The position numbers and the translations under genes were made by a program. A DNA stretch of 64,000 nt, taken from assembly GCA_002050365.1 (NCBI GenBank), contig MWYZ01000071.1:21912-85911 (forward strand), given 5' to 3'. The stretch comes from Acidobacteria bacterium 28-1 (GTDB taxonomy: Bacteria; Acidobacteriota; Blastocatellia; Pyrinomonadales; Pyrinomonadaceae). The notes under the pieces are model-generated. The model saw only the letters and a list, made by a program, of their open reading frames with translations, was not told the origin of the DNA and made no database searches. This document shows positions 9,450 to 17,962 of the stretch, one piece after another; the stretch's first letter is position 1, and every line of letters begins with the position of its first letter.

Positions 9450-9782
9450 TTATTTTGTTTGGGATTTGTCCGAAGAAAAGTTCTCGGCTTCGAGCGCAAG
9501 TTCACTATGGGTTTTGCGCTTGCCGGATTTGAGCCAGTCGAGCAACTCGGATTTTGAAAAATACAAATCTTTGCCGCGTTTGGAGTGCGGAATTAATCTT
9601 TTATGAACAAGGTCATAAATAGTTGGCACAGCCTTGCCGGTAATCCGGCTGGCGAATTCTGCGCCTTTGCCGATGTCTTCGGTTTCGGGAATTTGAGGAA
9701 ATCTAAATGATGCGAAAAAATCGGTGAGTTCGGCGCGAATGGCGGTTCTGATGTCTTCGGTCGTCGGAATTGAAAGTTCCAT
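9450..9782 (-). CDS. Excisionase-like helix-turn-helix protein, 110 aa
   Basis: Probable recombination directionality factor or operon regulator. Residues about 50-84 show the winged HTH pattern of the excisionase/HTH_17 family: AVPTIYDLVHKRLIPHSKRG followed by KDLYFSKSELLDWL. The N-terminal 45 residues are an acidic helix. Start ATG 9782 follows AGGAGAAATAAGCAAA. First gene after the repeat-based control region at 9857-9919, upstream of the zinc-finger and PrimPol genes, so it may set expression of the replication block and bias integrase toward excision. Confidence 0.75.
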   Translation of the reverse strand: MELSIPTTEDIRTAIRAELTDFFASFRFPQIPETEDIGKGAEFASRITGKAVPTIYDLVHKRLIPHSKRGKDLYFSKSELLDWLKSGKRKTHSELALEAENFSSDKSQTK

Positions 9783-9856
9783 TTTGCTTATTTCTCCTTT
9801 CTACAAAACTAGGATAAGCAAAACGAGATTCAGAAAACAGACCAATTTGAAAAATA

Positions 9857-9919
9857 TTTTTGAGCCTAAAATTGCGGATTTTAGGCTCAAAGTAGCATTA
9901 ACATTTTGAGCCTAAAATT
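9857..9919 (-). promoter_or_regulatory. Three-arm repeat: hairpin terminator with a competing arm
   Basis: Three copies of TTTTGAGCCTAAAAT: 9857-9872, an inverted copy at 9878-9891, and a third at 9903-9919 overlapping the stop of the 341-aa gene. On the minus strand the middle arm can pair with either the first or the last. The downstream pairing gives a 14-bp stem followed by an A/U-rich tail (AATATTTTTC), terminator-like; the upstream pairing would prevent it. It sits between the integrase pair and the excisionase/replication operon. Confidence 0.6.
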
Positions 9920-10943
9920 AGCTGTGTTGGGGAAATTTATCAATAGAATCATAGATTAGTTGCCGCCATTGTCCTTTGACTCGGTCGTAATCTCCCTGAG
10001 ATACGAGATACTTAGCAAAAGCCTTTTGAGCTTCTTCAGGTGAAATCGCTTTTCTTTGGCTTCTACTTTTCTTCACGTATCTTTTTCGAGCAGCTTCGCT
10101 TTTGCCTTCATTCGGCGGTACCTTTAATACTCTTGCTGCTAATTGAAAAGCGAGCATAGCAGCGTCAGATTCGCCGCGTAATCCGAGTTTATCAATTAAA
10201 TCTTTAGGCAACAAAGGAAAAGCGGTTTTCACAATGTCGGATACATTCTGAAACTTTTTGCTTTTTGTATAGAGTTTTTTGGCTTCTTGCCAAACTGCTT
10301 TATAGAAATCGTAAATTTCACAGAAAATAAATTGAGGAGCGGAAATTTCCCCTATCACTTCTTCTTCTAATTTTAAAATCATCTCCTCTCGCGTTTTGCT
10401 AATTTTTTTAATTATTTCTGCAATTCGTTCGCCACGGTTGGCTTTATGTCGCAAAAGTATGTCTTTAGATTTACGCTCATAGATTAGTGGGTCTAAAAAA
10501 TCAAAACAGAGCATCGCGAAACTCGGCTGGTTATATATAAATCCGACGCATTCACGTCGAAAATTTTTAAGTATAATTTTTGTAATAGTAAGAATTGTTT
10601 TCTCTGACCACTCTTTTAGAATATTTGGCGAGACACTGGACAAATCCACATCTTTATACGCCCTTGCCTCAACCGCCTTACTAAAATCTCTGAACAGTGA
10701 TTCTACATAAGGTTGTGGCGAATAATGAATATCTGCCTTGCCCATTTCAGAAATTATTGTAAGGTGAAAAAATATCTCCCCAGTCTCCAGTTGTTTTACG
10801 TAAAAATTCTCAGAGTCATTCCAATCTAACGCCTTAAAAGCTTCGAGAATTACATCCTTTGCCTTTTTTCTGATGTCCGCTTCAATCGATTCAGCGACGA
10901 TTTCTTCTCTCTCAGGATTCCTGATGGGTCTGCGCTTAGACAT
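9918..10943 (-). CDS. Hypothetical protein of the integrative element, 341 aa
   Basis: Not recognised. Soluble, basic at both ends (MSKRRPIRNPERE at the start, RYVKKSRSQRKA near 290), mostly helical, without signal peptide or membrane segment. It lies 17 nt downstream of the integrase gene on the same strand and was probably acquired with it. The stop at 9918 falls inside the first arm of the TTTTGAGCCTAAAAT repeats. A DNA-binding or maintenance role would fit the basic ends, but no motif supports a specific function. Confidence 0.6.
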   Translation of the reverse strand: MSKRRPIRNPEREEIVAESIEADIRKKAKDVILEAFKALDWNDSENFYVKQLETGEIFFHLTIISEMGKADIHYSPQPYVESLFRDFSKAVEARAYKDVDLSSVSPNILKEWSEKTILTITKIILKNFRRECVGFIYNQPSFAMLCFDFLDPLIYERKSKDILLRHKANRGERIAEIIKKISKTREEMILKLEEEVIGEISAPQFIFCEIYDFYKAVWQEAKKLYTKSKKFQNVSDIVKTAFPLLPKDLIDKLGLRGESDAAMLAFQLAARVLKVPPNEGKSEAARKRYVKKSRSQRKAISPEEAQKAFAKYLVSQGDYDRVKGQWRQLIYDSIDKFPQHS

Positions 10944-10960
10944 ATATTCACCTCAACTAT

Positions 10961-12049
10961 TTATTTCAATTTAATTAAATCCGCCGCTGTGCGTTTTTTG
11001 GAATCAATAATCTTCGCGTAAATCTGCGTCGTTTTAATATCTCGATGTCCGAGCAGTTTTGAAACTGTATAAAGGTCGGTTCCTAAAGTTAATTGCAGCG
11101 TTGCGAATGTGTGTCTGAACGAGTGAAAAGAGATTTCCTTGTCAATATTGGCTTTTGCTGTCCAAATCGGCAGATACATACATTGCGCTTTCTTTAATTC
11201 TTTGAAAACTTTTTCATCCGGTTCGCCGCGCACGCCAAGTAATTCAAAAGCATCCCTGGAAATAGGCAAAGTTTCTAAATATTTGGTTTTTTGTTGTTTG
11301 AAGCGAATATAAAACCCTTGACTTTCGCTGTGCTGAACTTCCTGCCAAGTTAATTTTGCAATGTCGGAAAACCGCAAGCCGGTCAGGGCAGAGAACAAAG
11401 CCGCCCGGCGCAAATCTTCATACTTAAAAGGCGTGTCGGCAAGTTTTTGTAATTCTTCAAGACTAAGAAATTCTTTATGTGTTTCTTCGGGTCCGATGGT
11501 GAACTTCCTTGCCGGATTCGCGGAAAAAAGATTTTGTTGGGTTGCACTTTCCGCGACCGATCTGAATTTGAGGAAGTAAGATGCGGCTGAATTTATGGCG
11601 AATTTATCGAGCAAATAATTCTTATATTCAGCGCAAAGTTTTTCCGTTACATCGCCAAACCGACATTTTTTGTTCGTAAAGTTTTCAAATTGGTATAAAG
11701 CAGCTTTCCAAACATAATGATTAGCAACAGAAGTTCGGTTTTTTGATTCAACTACTTGGGTAAAAAAAGCTAAAAAGTCCGCCCGCCGATCCCGCGCCGA
11801 GATGAAGCCGTAAACGCCCGCTTGCAAATCCAATTGGCGTTTTGATTTAATATTTTCACCGAGCATTTTTGTTTCTTTATTATGCTCTCTTTCTGTTTCA
11901 GTTTTCGGGCGTTCATAAACGTAAAGCCTGAGATGTTCGCGCCGTGTTTCTTTGTGGGTTTCGGGGTGTTTTACTGGCGGGTAAAAATCAAGATACAGGC
12001 CGCGCTTGCCGTTCTTTAGTTTCTTTTCCCGCAAAAATACTTTTACCAT
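10961..12049 (-). CDS. Tyrosine recombinase / site-specific integrase, 362 aa
   Basis: Integrates and excises the element. The C-terminal catalytic domain carries the tyrosine-recombinase set: Arg226 in LTGLRFSDI, HSFRH (His309, Arg312), His335 in LLGHRD and nucleophile Tyr344 in TTQIYAKI. The N-terminal arm-binding and core-binding domains (1-170) resemble integrases common in Bacteroidota-type elements. Start ATG 12049 follows AGGAGATACAAA. As outermost gene it probably lies near one end of the element; no attachment repeat or tRNA was recognised in 12050-12200. Confidence 0.93.
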   Translation of the reverse strand: MVKVFLREKKLKNGKRGLYLDFYPPVKHPETHKETRREHLRLYVYERPKTETEREHNKETKMLGENIKSKRQLDLQAGVYGFISARDRRADFLAFFTQVVESKNRTSVANHYVWKAALYQFENFTNKKCRFGDVTEKLCAEYKNYLLDKFAINSAASYFLKFRSVAESATQQNLFSANPARKFTIGPEETHKEFLSLEELQKLADTPFKYEDLRRAALFSALTGLRFSDIAKLTWQEVQHSESQGFYIRFKQQKTKYLETLPISRDAFELLGVRGEPDEKVFKELKKAQCMYLPIWTAKANIDKEISFHSFRHTFATLQLTLGTDLYTVSKLLGHRDIKTTQIYAKIIDSKKRTAADLIKLK

Positions 12050-12284
12050 TTTGTATCTCCTACTATTTAAGAATACAGCAAAGATACAAGATGATACAAA
12101 CTATTTATAACTATTGATAACCAAAACTAAATGAAGGCAGAAACATAAGCGCGTAAAATGAGGACTAAGTGAGATTTTATATCAGTTTGCTTATCATTGT
12201 TTATTAACTATTTCTTTCCTTGCTCAAAAGGCATTGTTTTTGAATTACGACATAAACCATCTTTTAACTCTGGAGGAAAAGTCA

Positions 12285-12896
12285 ATGAAAAATTTTATTC
12301 TAATTCTGATAGTTTCTCTGTTGGTCAGCGTTTCAATCAACGCGCAAACAACTCCGACAACCACTCAAGATACAAAAACAACGGCTGAAGCAAAACCTAA
12401 AAAGCAAAGTTTCCGCGCTAACAAGGAACAAGTTATGCAGGTGCAAAAAATGTTGAAGGTGGCTGAAACAGGCAAGCGCGACGGTGAAACGAAGGGCGCC
12501 ATCAAAAAATATCAGACGGAAAACGGCTTAAAATCGAACGGCACTCTTAATCGCGCGACGCTCGAAAAAATGGGTATCGAATTAACCGACAAACAGAAGG
12601 AAATTCCAGTTTCACCGAACTCTTTTGCGTCCGCTAAAGAAAATAAATCAAGCGATTCGTCGAAACCGAAAAAGGTGATTTTCCGCGCCTCGAAAGACCA
12701 GATTATGCAAGCTCAAAAAATGCTGAAGGTAACGGAAACAGGCAAGTTAGACGACGCGACCCGCAACGGTTTAAAAATATATCAAGCGGCAAATGGTTTA
12801 AATGTTACCGGAACGCTCAATCAAGTTACGCTCGAAAAAATGGGCATCGCGCTGACCGACAAACAAAAAGAGAATTCGATGAAAGATTCTCAGTAA
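12285..12896 (+). CDS. Exported protein with two peptidoglycan-binding-like repeats, 203 aa
   Basis: Periplasmic protein. Start ATG 12285 has GGAGG 8 nt upstream; the first 21 residues are a signal peptide ending SINAQ. Two similar blocks of about 65 residues follow (about 50-115 and 130-195), each with the PG_binding_1 pattern QKMLKVxETGKxDxxT then a YQxxNGLxxxGTLNxxTLEKMGI helix. The 110-kb-type hydrolase domains that often accompany this module are absent. It flanks the integrase but faces away from it, so it is probably host chromosome. Confidence 0.8.
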   Translation: MKNFILILIVSLLVSVSINAQTTPTTTQDTKTTAEAKPKKQSFRANKEQVMQVQKMLKVAETGKRDGETKGAIKKYQTENGLKSNGTLNRATLEKMGIELTDKQKEIPVSPNSFASAKENKSSDSSKPKKVIFRASKDQIMQAQKMLKVTETGKLDDATRNGLKIYQAANGLNVTGTLNQVTLEKMGIALTDKQKENSMKDSQ

Positions 12897-12944
12897 ATCA
12901 GTTGCTCTCAGTAGCCTAAGCGTCAGCGCGGGCTTGAGTTAAAG

Positions 12945-13020
12945 TAGGCAGATGGCAACAGCAATAGGTGAAAATATTTGGTAACAAATTTTTCTGCCTA
13001 TTGCTGTTGCCATCTGCCTA
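12945..13020. repeat. 24-bp inverted repeat of 7-base units
   Basis: Perfect 24-bp arms at 12945-12968 and 12997-13020 with a 28-nt AT-rich loop. Each arm reads as heptads (GGCAGAT GGCAACA GCAATAG). The outer end of the right arm coincides with the TAG stop of the minus-strand FAD enzyme gene. Position between convergent genes suggests a transcription terminator. Confidence 0.85.
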
Positions 13021-14607
13021 TGTTTTGGCGTTTCGTTCGTGCAAAGCCGCTTCCGCTATGTTTGCAATCCACCAAAACGTGCCTTTTGTGCCGAGTTGCG
13101 AAAACATTTTCTTGAAAACTGATGGATGAATTTTTGCCGTTTTCATTAAAACTTTTTTGAACGAGGCAAACGAAATCCTATCTTGAAACATCTCGCGCCG
13201 AACAGTTACATCAAGCGATGATAAAGCTGCCATCACCGCGTTCATCGTTTCATTAACCGTTGAAGGTTTGCCCTTTTCGGTCGGGCGCATAAATTCTGCA
13301 AGGCTCGACATTTGTGCCACACGCGGTTCGTAGGCGTTGATTTTCGACAAAAAATTTTCGCCTAAAAGATTTGCTTGCAGAGCGTTTTCGGTTTTAGCCG
13401 TCAGTTTTCGCAAATTCCGCACATGCGAGCCGAAACCGCAAAATGTCAAAGGAGAAGACAAACCCGCTGCGTCGCCGACGAGCAGAATTCTGTTCGCAGC
13501 AGTTTTTTTAACGCTGTCCCAGCCGTGATGATGAATGCTCGGAATGTATCCGAAAACCGGCTTGACGACGCGCCACGCGCCGTTTTTCTTTTTATAACTC
13601 GGCAGTTTTTCGAAGTAATCTTCAAACAATCTAAGAAGAGATTTATCGGCTTTAGATTCAACCGAATCATAGAAAAAAAGATAAGTCGTATATTCGTCTT
13701 TTTTCTGATTTCCCGCAAAACCTTCCCAAATCAGTTGGCGATTGTCGGACGCATCTTCGGTGCTGACGAGAATTTCCCCGACCGAAAAATCAATTTCCTT
13801 GTCATCGCTTCCGCGCGTAAAACCTTTTGCAACCGTGCCGACCGTCGGGCAAACGTGCGTAATTGATTTTCCGGCATTTATTTGACGCGAAACAGGTGAA
13901 TTCGTTCCCGTCGAATCAACGAAAAGTTTTGCGTCAAACAGCCGCCGCTTTCCGCTCTTTACGTCTTCACATTCAACCAGAACTTTATCTTTTTGGACAA
14001 AAACGCGAGCGAGCCGCAAATTGTTGATAATTTTTGAATCGGTTTTTTTGAGTTTTTTCGCGGCGATTTCCAAAAGTTTATCGGCTTCAATCGCTACGTC
14101 CAAAACATTATCCATAAAAAGCGGCGGCGTTTTTATACTTGAGTTTGCATCGTAGAATTTGACGAAACCTGTTTGATAACGATTGGCGACAGCAGTTTCA
14201 ATTTCTTCTTTGGTGAAAAGTTCAGCTTTTACAAATTCCTGCAATTCTTCGTCGGAGATGTTCCAATCGCGGTGCGTTTTCCCGACCGTGTGCTGGTCGA
14301 AAACCAAGACTCTGCGATTAAATTTCGTCGCCATCACTGCCGCGTGAAGAAGTCCGAGCGTTCCGCCCGCGTAGACGATTTCAAACTCGGCTTCGACGGT
14401 TAAATCTTTCGGCGCAGAATCATAAAAAACGACCTCATCGGTTTTTTGCGGATTTTCCTGAAATGATTGCCAACGCTGTTCGATTTCCCAAACGCGATTG
14501 AGCCATGCTTCCCGGTTTGAAAGCGAGGCGAGATTTTCAACCGTTAAAGGATAACGGCGGCGGAAATCGGCGAGGCTGGGCACGTTTGGCGATGAGGAAA
14601 CAGACAT
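13018..14607 (-). CDS. FAD-dependent oxidoreductase, lycopene cyclase/geranylgeranyl reductase-like
   Basis: Flavoprotein of 529 aa. A dinucleotide-binding segment is visible near residues 73-100 (VYAGGTLGLLHAAVMA then RRVLVFDQH), and a second FAD-contact motif near 390 (NRILLVGDAAGLSSPLTFCG), the pattern of the lycopene cyclase / GGR-type family. The first glycine motif is atypical and preceded by about 70 extra residues. Substrate unknown. The stop codon is shared with the arm of an inverted repeat. A single-gene transcript, separated from the upstream gene by a terminator. Confidence 0.75.
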   Translation of the reverse strand: MSVSSSPNVPSLADFRRRYPLTVENLASLSNREAWLNRVWEIEQRWQSFQENPQKTDEVVFYDSAPKDLTVEAEFEIVYAGGTLGLLHAAVMATKFNRRVLVFDQHTVGKTHRDWNISDEELQEFVKAELFTKEEIETAVANRYQTGFVKFYDANSSIKTPPLFMDNVLDVAIEADKLLEIAAKKLKKTDSKIINNLRLARVFVQKDKVLVECEDVKSGKRRLFDAKLFVDSTGTNSPVSRQINAGKSITHVCPTVGTVAKGFTRGSDDKEIDFSVGEILVSTEDASDNRQLIWEGFAGNQKKDEYTTYLFFYDSVESKADKSLLRLFEDYFEKLPSYKKKNGAWRVVKPVFGYIPSIHHHGWDSVKKTAANRILLVGDAAGLSSPLTFCGFGSHVRNLRKLTAKTENALQANLLGENFLSKINAYEPRVAQMSSLAEFMRPTEKGKPSTVNETMNAVMAALSSLDVTVRREMFQDRISFASFKKVLMKTAKIHPSVFKKMFSQLGTKGTFWWIANIAEAALHERNAKT

Positions 14608-14656
14608 TATCTAATCATAGATTTGCTTTGTAGGTTTATCAACTTATTGTCAGGAA

Positions 14657-14696
14657 CTAAAAGGCGCGAATACTCATAAGCCTTCGCGCCTTTTAG
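14657..14696 (-). terminator. Bidirectional hairpin terminator
   Basis: Perfect 14-bp stem (14657-14670 with 14683-14696), GC-rich core AAGGCGCGAA and T-rich end CTTTTAG, 12-nt loop. Lies 26 nt downstream of the FecR-like gene on the minus strand. Confidence 0.8.
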
Positions 14697-14722
14697 ATTT
14701 AATGAATTTAATGTGTAAAGAT

Positions 14723-15337
14723 TTATCTCACTGGACTAACAATTAAATCTTTATCATCTCTGGTAACAAGAACAATAATAATTGCCGCCGCTACAATTCC
14801 GCTAAAAACAAGAATCGGACCGAGCGCACTATTTCCGTCAGCGTCATCGTCGTCATCTTGTCGAGCAGCTTTTTCTGCATTAACTGTAAAATTGCTTGCC
14901 AAAGTCGATTCGTTGGTAACCAGACCGGCATTTGTTTGAATAGTTACGTTTACTCCTTCGGCATTGGAGACTTTAATTTGTCCAGCGGACAAAGTTCCCG
15001 AAATTGTGTTTTCGTTGAAACTCAAATTCAAATTCGTATTCGGAGTCAAAGTAACGTAACCTAATTTTCCGATTCTGACGGTTGAATTAATGTTTTCCGG
15101 TGTGGCAATGGTGCCGGCTGAAAAAAACGTGCGTCCCGTCATAACCGGTTCGCCGTTCAGCATAACGGAAGGAGCGTTACCATTAATTGTTTGTCCCGAA
15201 ACCGTTATCTCGCCCATTAATGATTTATTCTCCGGCGTTGCTGCTAAAGCAATCATTGAAGAAGTTGTGAAAATCACCATCGCCAAGCAAGCGGCGGTGA
15301 AATTGCGAATCCATAGCGTACAAAAATTTTTTCTCAT
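14723..15337 (-). CDS. FecR-like exported membrane-anchored protein, 204 aa
   Basis: Envelope protein of unknown role. Seen: signal peptide 1-33 ending IALA|A; beta-rich region about 45-140 resembling the FecR domain (GKLGYVTLTPNTNLNLSF, GTLSAGQIKVSN); an acidic stretch QDDDDDADG near 161-169; a single membrane helix near 173-193 (GPILVFSGIVAAAIIIVLV) and a short basic tail. FecR family proteins usually sense signals or scaffold secreted polymers, but no sigma-factor partner is adjacent. Start ATG 15337 follows AAAGGAG. A long leader of about 260 nt precedes it. Confidence 0.65.
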   Translation of the reverse strand: MRKNFCTLWIRNFTAACLAMVIFTTSSMIALAATPENKSLMGEITVSGQTINGNAPSVMLNGEPVMTGRTFFSAGTIATPENINSTVRIGKLGYVTLTPNTNLNLSFNENTISGTLSAGQIKVSNAEGVNVTIQTNAGLVTNESTLASNFTVNAEKAARQDDDDDADGNSALGPILVFSGIVAAAIIIVLVTRDDKDLIVSPVR

Positions 15338-15344
15338 AATTTGA

Positions 15345-15604
15345 TTTACTCCTTTGTATTTTTCAACGGTTCGGATAGCTTTTGCTAACTACAACACTTT
15401 TGCGAGTCCGGTGCAAAACCAGACTTTAACAAATAAAGTCTTATTAAAATTCAATAATTTTGGGTAAAGCCTGAGCTTAAAGACCGTCCGAAGCCTTGTC
15501 ATTAAAACTTGGTAATATGTAATCTAATCTTTAAGTTATATGAAGTCAACTTTTATTTTAAGTTTTAACAGAAAATTTAGATTTTATTTTAACCTCTTAA
15601 TTTT
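15345..15604. other. Structured leader upstream of the FecR-like gene
   Basis: On the minus strand this holds several small hairpins: GACTTTA...TAAAGTC (about 15419-15437), TAGC-AAAA-GCTA (about 15380-15391) enclosed by CGGA/TCCG. Two GCAAAAG loops occur 20 nt apart. It may be a regulatory 5' UTR; it does not match any riboswitch I can name. The remainder to 15604 is AT-rich with no gene. Confidence 0.3.
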
Positions 15605-16402
15605 CTATTTATAAATCTTTTTCGCTTCATTCCAAAGCGCATCCATTTCTTTCATATCTGAATTTTCCAAATTTCTGCCCAGTTTTTTCAGTTCGGTTTC
15701 AATGAACTTAAAACGCAATCGAAATTTGCGATTGGTTTTCTTTAGCGCAGTTTCCGGCTCAACGTCGAGTTTTCGCGCCAAGTTTACCACTACGAAAAGC
15801 AAATCGCCGATTTCTTCTTCGATGTTTTCATCTTCCGAGATTGCCTTTTTTAATTCTTCGGTTTCTTCCCGTAACTTATCAAAAATCTGTTCCGTATTTT
15901 CCCAATCGAAACCGACTTTGGCAGCTTTTTTGGTGAGTTTATTGGCTTCAATCAGTGCGGGAAACGCAAGCGGAACGTCTTCAAGAATCGAATCTTTTAC
16001 CGTTTCATCCGTTTTAGTAATGGCGCGTTCCGATTTTTTCAGCTCGTCCCAATTCTGCAAAACGTCAATCGCCGTATCAAATTTTTTATCGCCGAAAACG
16101 TGCGGATGACGCAAAATCATTTTTCTCGTAATCGTAGCGCAAACATCTTCAATCGTAAAATCACCGGTTTCTTCAGCAATCTGCGAGTGAAAAATTATCT
16201 GCAAAAGTAAATCGCCGAGTTCTTCGCGCAAATTTTCCGGCTTCCCTTCAGTCGCATCTTGAATCGCGTCGAAACTTTCAAAGGCTTCTTCCAAAAGATA
16301 CGGCGCAAGGCTTTCGTATGTTTGTTCTCTGTCCCAAGGGCAACCGCCGGGCGCACGAAGCCGCGCCATTACCGTTACCAGTTCATCGAAATTTTTTGAC
16401 AT
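15605..16402 (-). CDS. mazG: Nucleoside triphosphate pyrophosphohydrolase MazG
   Basis: Hydrolyses (d)NTPs to monophosphate and pyrophosphate, housecleaning non-canonical nucleotides and modulating stress responses. 265 aa, typical length for the two-domain enzyme. Seen: APGGCPWDREQTYESL near 15-30, first metal-binding EEAFE (about 36-40) and EELGDLLLQIIFHSQ (about 58-72), then a second, more degenerate MazG half with EEIGDLLFVVVNLARKL near 190-206. Monocistronic; a heptad inverted repeat lies immediately upstream of its start, separating it from the divergent DUF1844 gene. Confidence 0.95.
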   Translation of the reverse strand: MSKNFDELVTVMARLRAPGGCPWDREQTYESLAPYLLEEAFESFDAIQDATEGKPENLREELGDLLLQIIFHSQIAEETGDFTIEDVCATITRKMILRHPHVFGDKKFDTAIDVLQNWDELKKSERAITKTDETVKDSILEDVPLAFPALIEANKLTKKAAKVGFDWENTEQIFDKLREETEELKKAISEDENIEEEIGDLLFVVVNLARKLDVEPETALKKTNRKFRLRFKFIETELKKLGRNLENSDMKEMDALWNEAKKIYK

Positions 16403-16420
16403 AATTTTTGATGGAAGAGT

Positions 16421-16490
16421 GATAAGGGATAAGGGACGAGCTAAAAAATTGGTTTCTCTCTCGTCCCTTATCCCTTTTCCCTTGTCCCTA
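16421..16490. repeat. Heptad inverted repeat between divergent genes
   Basis: Left arm GATAAGGGATAAGGGACGAG (16421-16440), right arm 16460-16489 made of TCGTCCC TTATCCC TTTTCCC TTGTCCC; 17 bp pair perfectly. Same unit type as 62349-62452 but not the same sequence. It lies between mazG and DUF1844 starts, so it cannot act as terminator for either. Confidence 0.8.
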
Positions 16491-16560
16491 ATTTTGAACT
16501 TTCTTTCGGCAAAATGCTACTATCGAATTATCAAATTTTATAAAATTTATTGGAAAAACA

Positions 16561-17094
16561 ATGATTGGAAAAGAACAATTGAATAACGAAGAACAACCTG
16601 AAGTAAAAGTTACCGACAAGCGCAAATTTAACGTTGACGGCTCTTTAAGAGAAGGCATAACGATTGAAGCGGAAAAACCGAAAGAAGAAATGCCGATTAA
16701 CCCGCCGGAGGAAACCGAGCAAACACAAGCGGAAGAAACCGAAGCGCAAGAATTTGACGACAGCGATATTCCGGGCGTTGACGACCCGGCGAGCTTTGTT
16801 AATTTTTTGACGACTTTAGCCACGCAAGCCGCCGCCGCGCTCGGCGCAATGCCGCACCCGGCAACCGGACAGCGCACCTTAGATTTGGAAACCGGCAAGT
16901 ATTGGATTGACGTTTTAGCGATGCTCAAGGAAAAAACGCGCAATAATCTGCATTCAAAAGAAGCGGAAATTTTCGACGGAATGCTCTCTGATTTGCAAAT
17001 GCAGTATGTGCAGGTTCAGCGCATTGCCGAAGAAAAACTCAAACAAAAAGCCGCGCAGAAGTTTTCGGCAAACGATATTCTCGGTAAGAAATAG
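16561..17094 (+). CDS. DUF1844 domain protein, 177 aa
   Basis: Conserved protein of unknown function, widespread in Acidobacteriota and deltaproteobacterial lineages. The N-terminal 70 residues are acidic and low-complexity (Glu/Pro-rich); the DUF1844 core lies at about 75-150: DDPASFVNFLTTLATQAA, LGAMPHPATG, then LDLETGKYWIDVLAMLKEKT. No signal peptide. Start ATG 16561 after a TTGGAAAAACA leader. First of a probable run of plus-strand genes to ribF, with a heptad repeat between it and the hydrolase gene. Confidence 0.85.
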   Translation: MIGKEQLNNEEQPEVKVTDKRKFNVDGSLREGITIEAEKPKEEMPINPPEETEQTQAEETEAQEFDDSDIPGVDDPASFVNFLTTLATQAAAALGAMPHPATGQRTLDLETGKYWIDVLAMLKEKTRNNLHSKEAEIFDGMLSDLQMQYVQVQRIAEEKLKQKAAQKFSANDILGKK

Positions 17095-17100
17095 CACTTC

Positions 17101-17190
17101 GCCCTTTGTCGTTCGTCGTTTGTCTATTGCATTAAAATTCAAATTCGACTTGAAATTGCAAAGGACGAACAACAAAGGACAAAGGACAAA
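17101..17190. repeat. Heptad repeat arms supplying the next gene's ribosome binding site
   Basis: Left part about 17103-17130 in units CTTTGTC GTTCGTC GTTTGTC; right part 17159-17190 in units AAAGGAC GAACAAC AAAGGAC AAAGGAC, imperfect complements. The last AAAGGAC lies 7-13 nt before ATG 17195 and is its only Shine-Dalgarno candidate. Confidence 0.75.
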
Positions 17191-17194
17191 ACGA

Positions 17195-17962
17195 ATGAAA
17201 CTGACTTTCCTCGGCACAGGCACATCAACCGGCGTTCCCTCAGTTGCCTGCGATTGCGAAACTTGTTTGTCCGACGACCCGCGCGACAAACGGCTGCGCG
17301 TTTCAATTCTGCTCGAACACGACGGCAAAACCATTCTCGTTGACACTTCATCGGATTTTCGCCAGCAAGCCTTACGCGCTCATATAAAAAAACTCGACGC
17401 AATTTTGATTACGCACTGCCACGTTGACCACGTTTTCGGAATGGATGACATTCGCCCGCTCAATTTCCGTTACGGCGCAATGCCGATTTACGCCGACGAA
17501 TCAGCCTGGAAAGATTTGCGCCGAATTTTTCAATATATTTTCGAGCCGTCGCATTTCGGCGGCGGACTTCCGCAATTGATTCCGCACACGATTGAAAAAA
17601 ACGCGCCGTTTTGTTTCAGCGAAAACCTGCTTGTTACGCCGCTCGAAGTCATTCACGGCAAAACGCCCGTCATCGCGTATCGTTTCAACGATTTCGCCTA
17701 CGCGACGGATTTGAATTTTATCCCCGAAGACGCGATGCAAGGCTTGCAGGATTTGGATGTTTTGGTGCTTGATTGCGTCCGAATCAAACCGCACCCGACA
17801 CATCTCAGTTTGCAGGAAGCACTCGAATACATTGAAAAGCTAAAACCGAAACGCGCTTATCTAACGCATTTGAATCACGATGTTTTGTATGAACGCGACT
17901 CGAAACTGCTTCCCGATAATGTTTGGTTTGCTGTTGATGAGTTGGCCGTTGAAGAAGTATGA
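17195..17962 (+). CDS. MBL-fold metal-dependent hydrolase, PhnP/RNase Z-like
   Basis: Metallo-beta-lactamase-fold phosphodiesterase-type enzyme, 255 aa. Seen: N-terminal FLGTGTSTGVPSVACDC, the zinc motif THCHVDH (HxHxDH) near residue 75, a metal-bridging Asp in YATDLN near 170, and a terminal THLNHD. The C-rich CDCETCLSDDPRDKR insert is typical of PhnP-like members. Start ATG 17195 is preferred over an in-frame start inside the DUF1844 gene. Stop overlaps the GNAT gene by 4 nt. Substrate not determinable. Confidence 0.85.
   Translation: MKLTFLGTGTSTGVPSVACDCETCLSDDPRDKRLRVSILLEHDGKTILVDTSSDFRQQALRAHIKKLDAILITHCHVDHVFGMDDIRPLNFRYGAMPIYADESAWKDLRRIFQYIFEPSHFGGGLPQLIPHTIEKNAPFCFSENLLVTPLEVIHGKTPVIAYRFNDFAYATDLNFIPEDAMQGLQDLDVLVLDCVRIKPHPTHLSLQEALEYIEKLKPKRAYLTHLNHDVLYERDSKLLPDNVWFAVDELAVEEV

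Noticed and set aside
12050..12284. Attachment site or tRNA near the integrase
   Set aside because: No tRNA-like fold or direct repeat with the 4.1-4.6 kb region could be found by eye.
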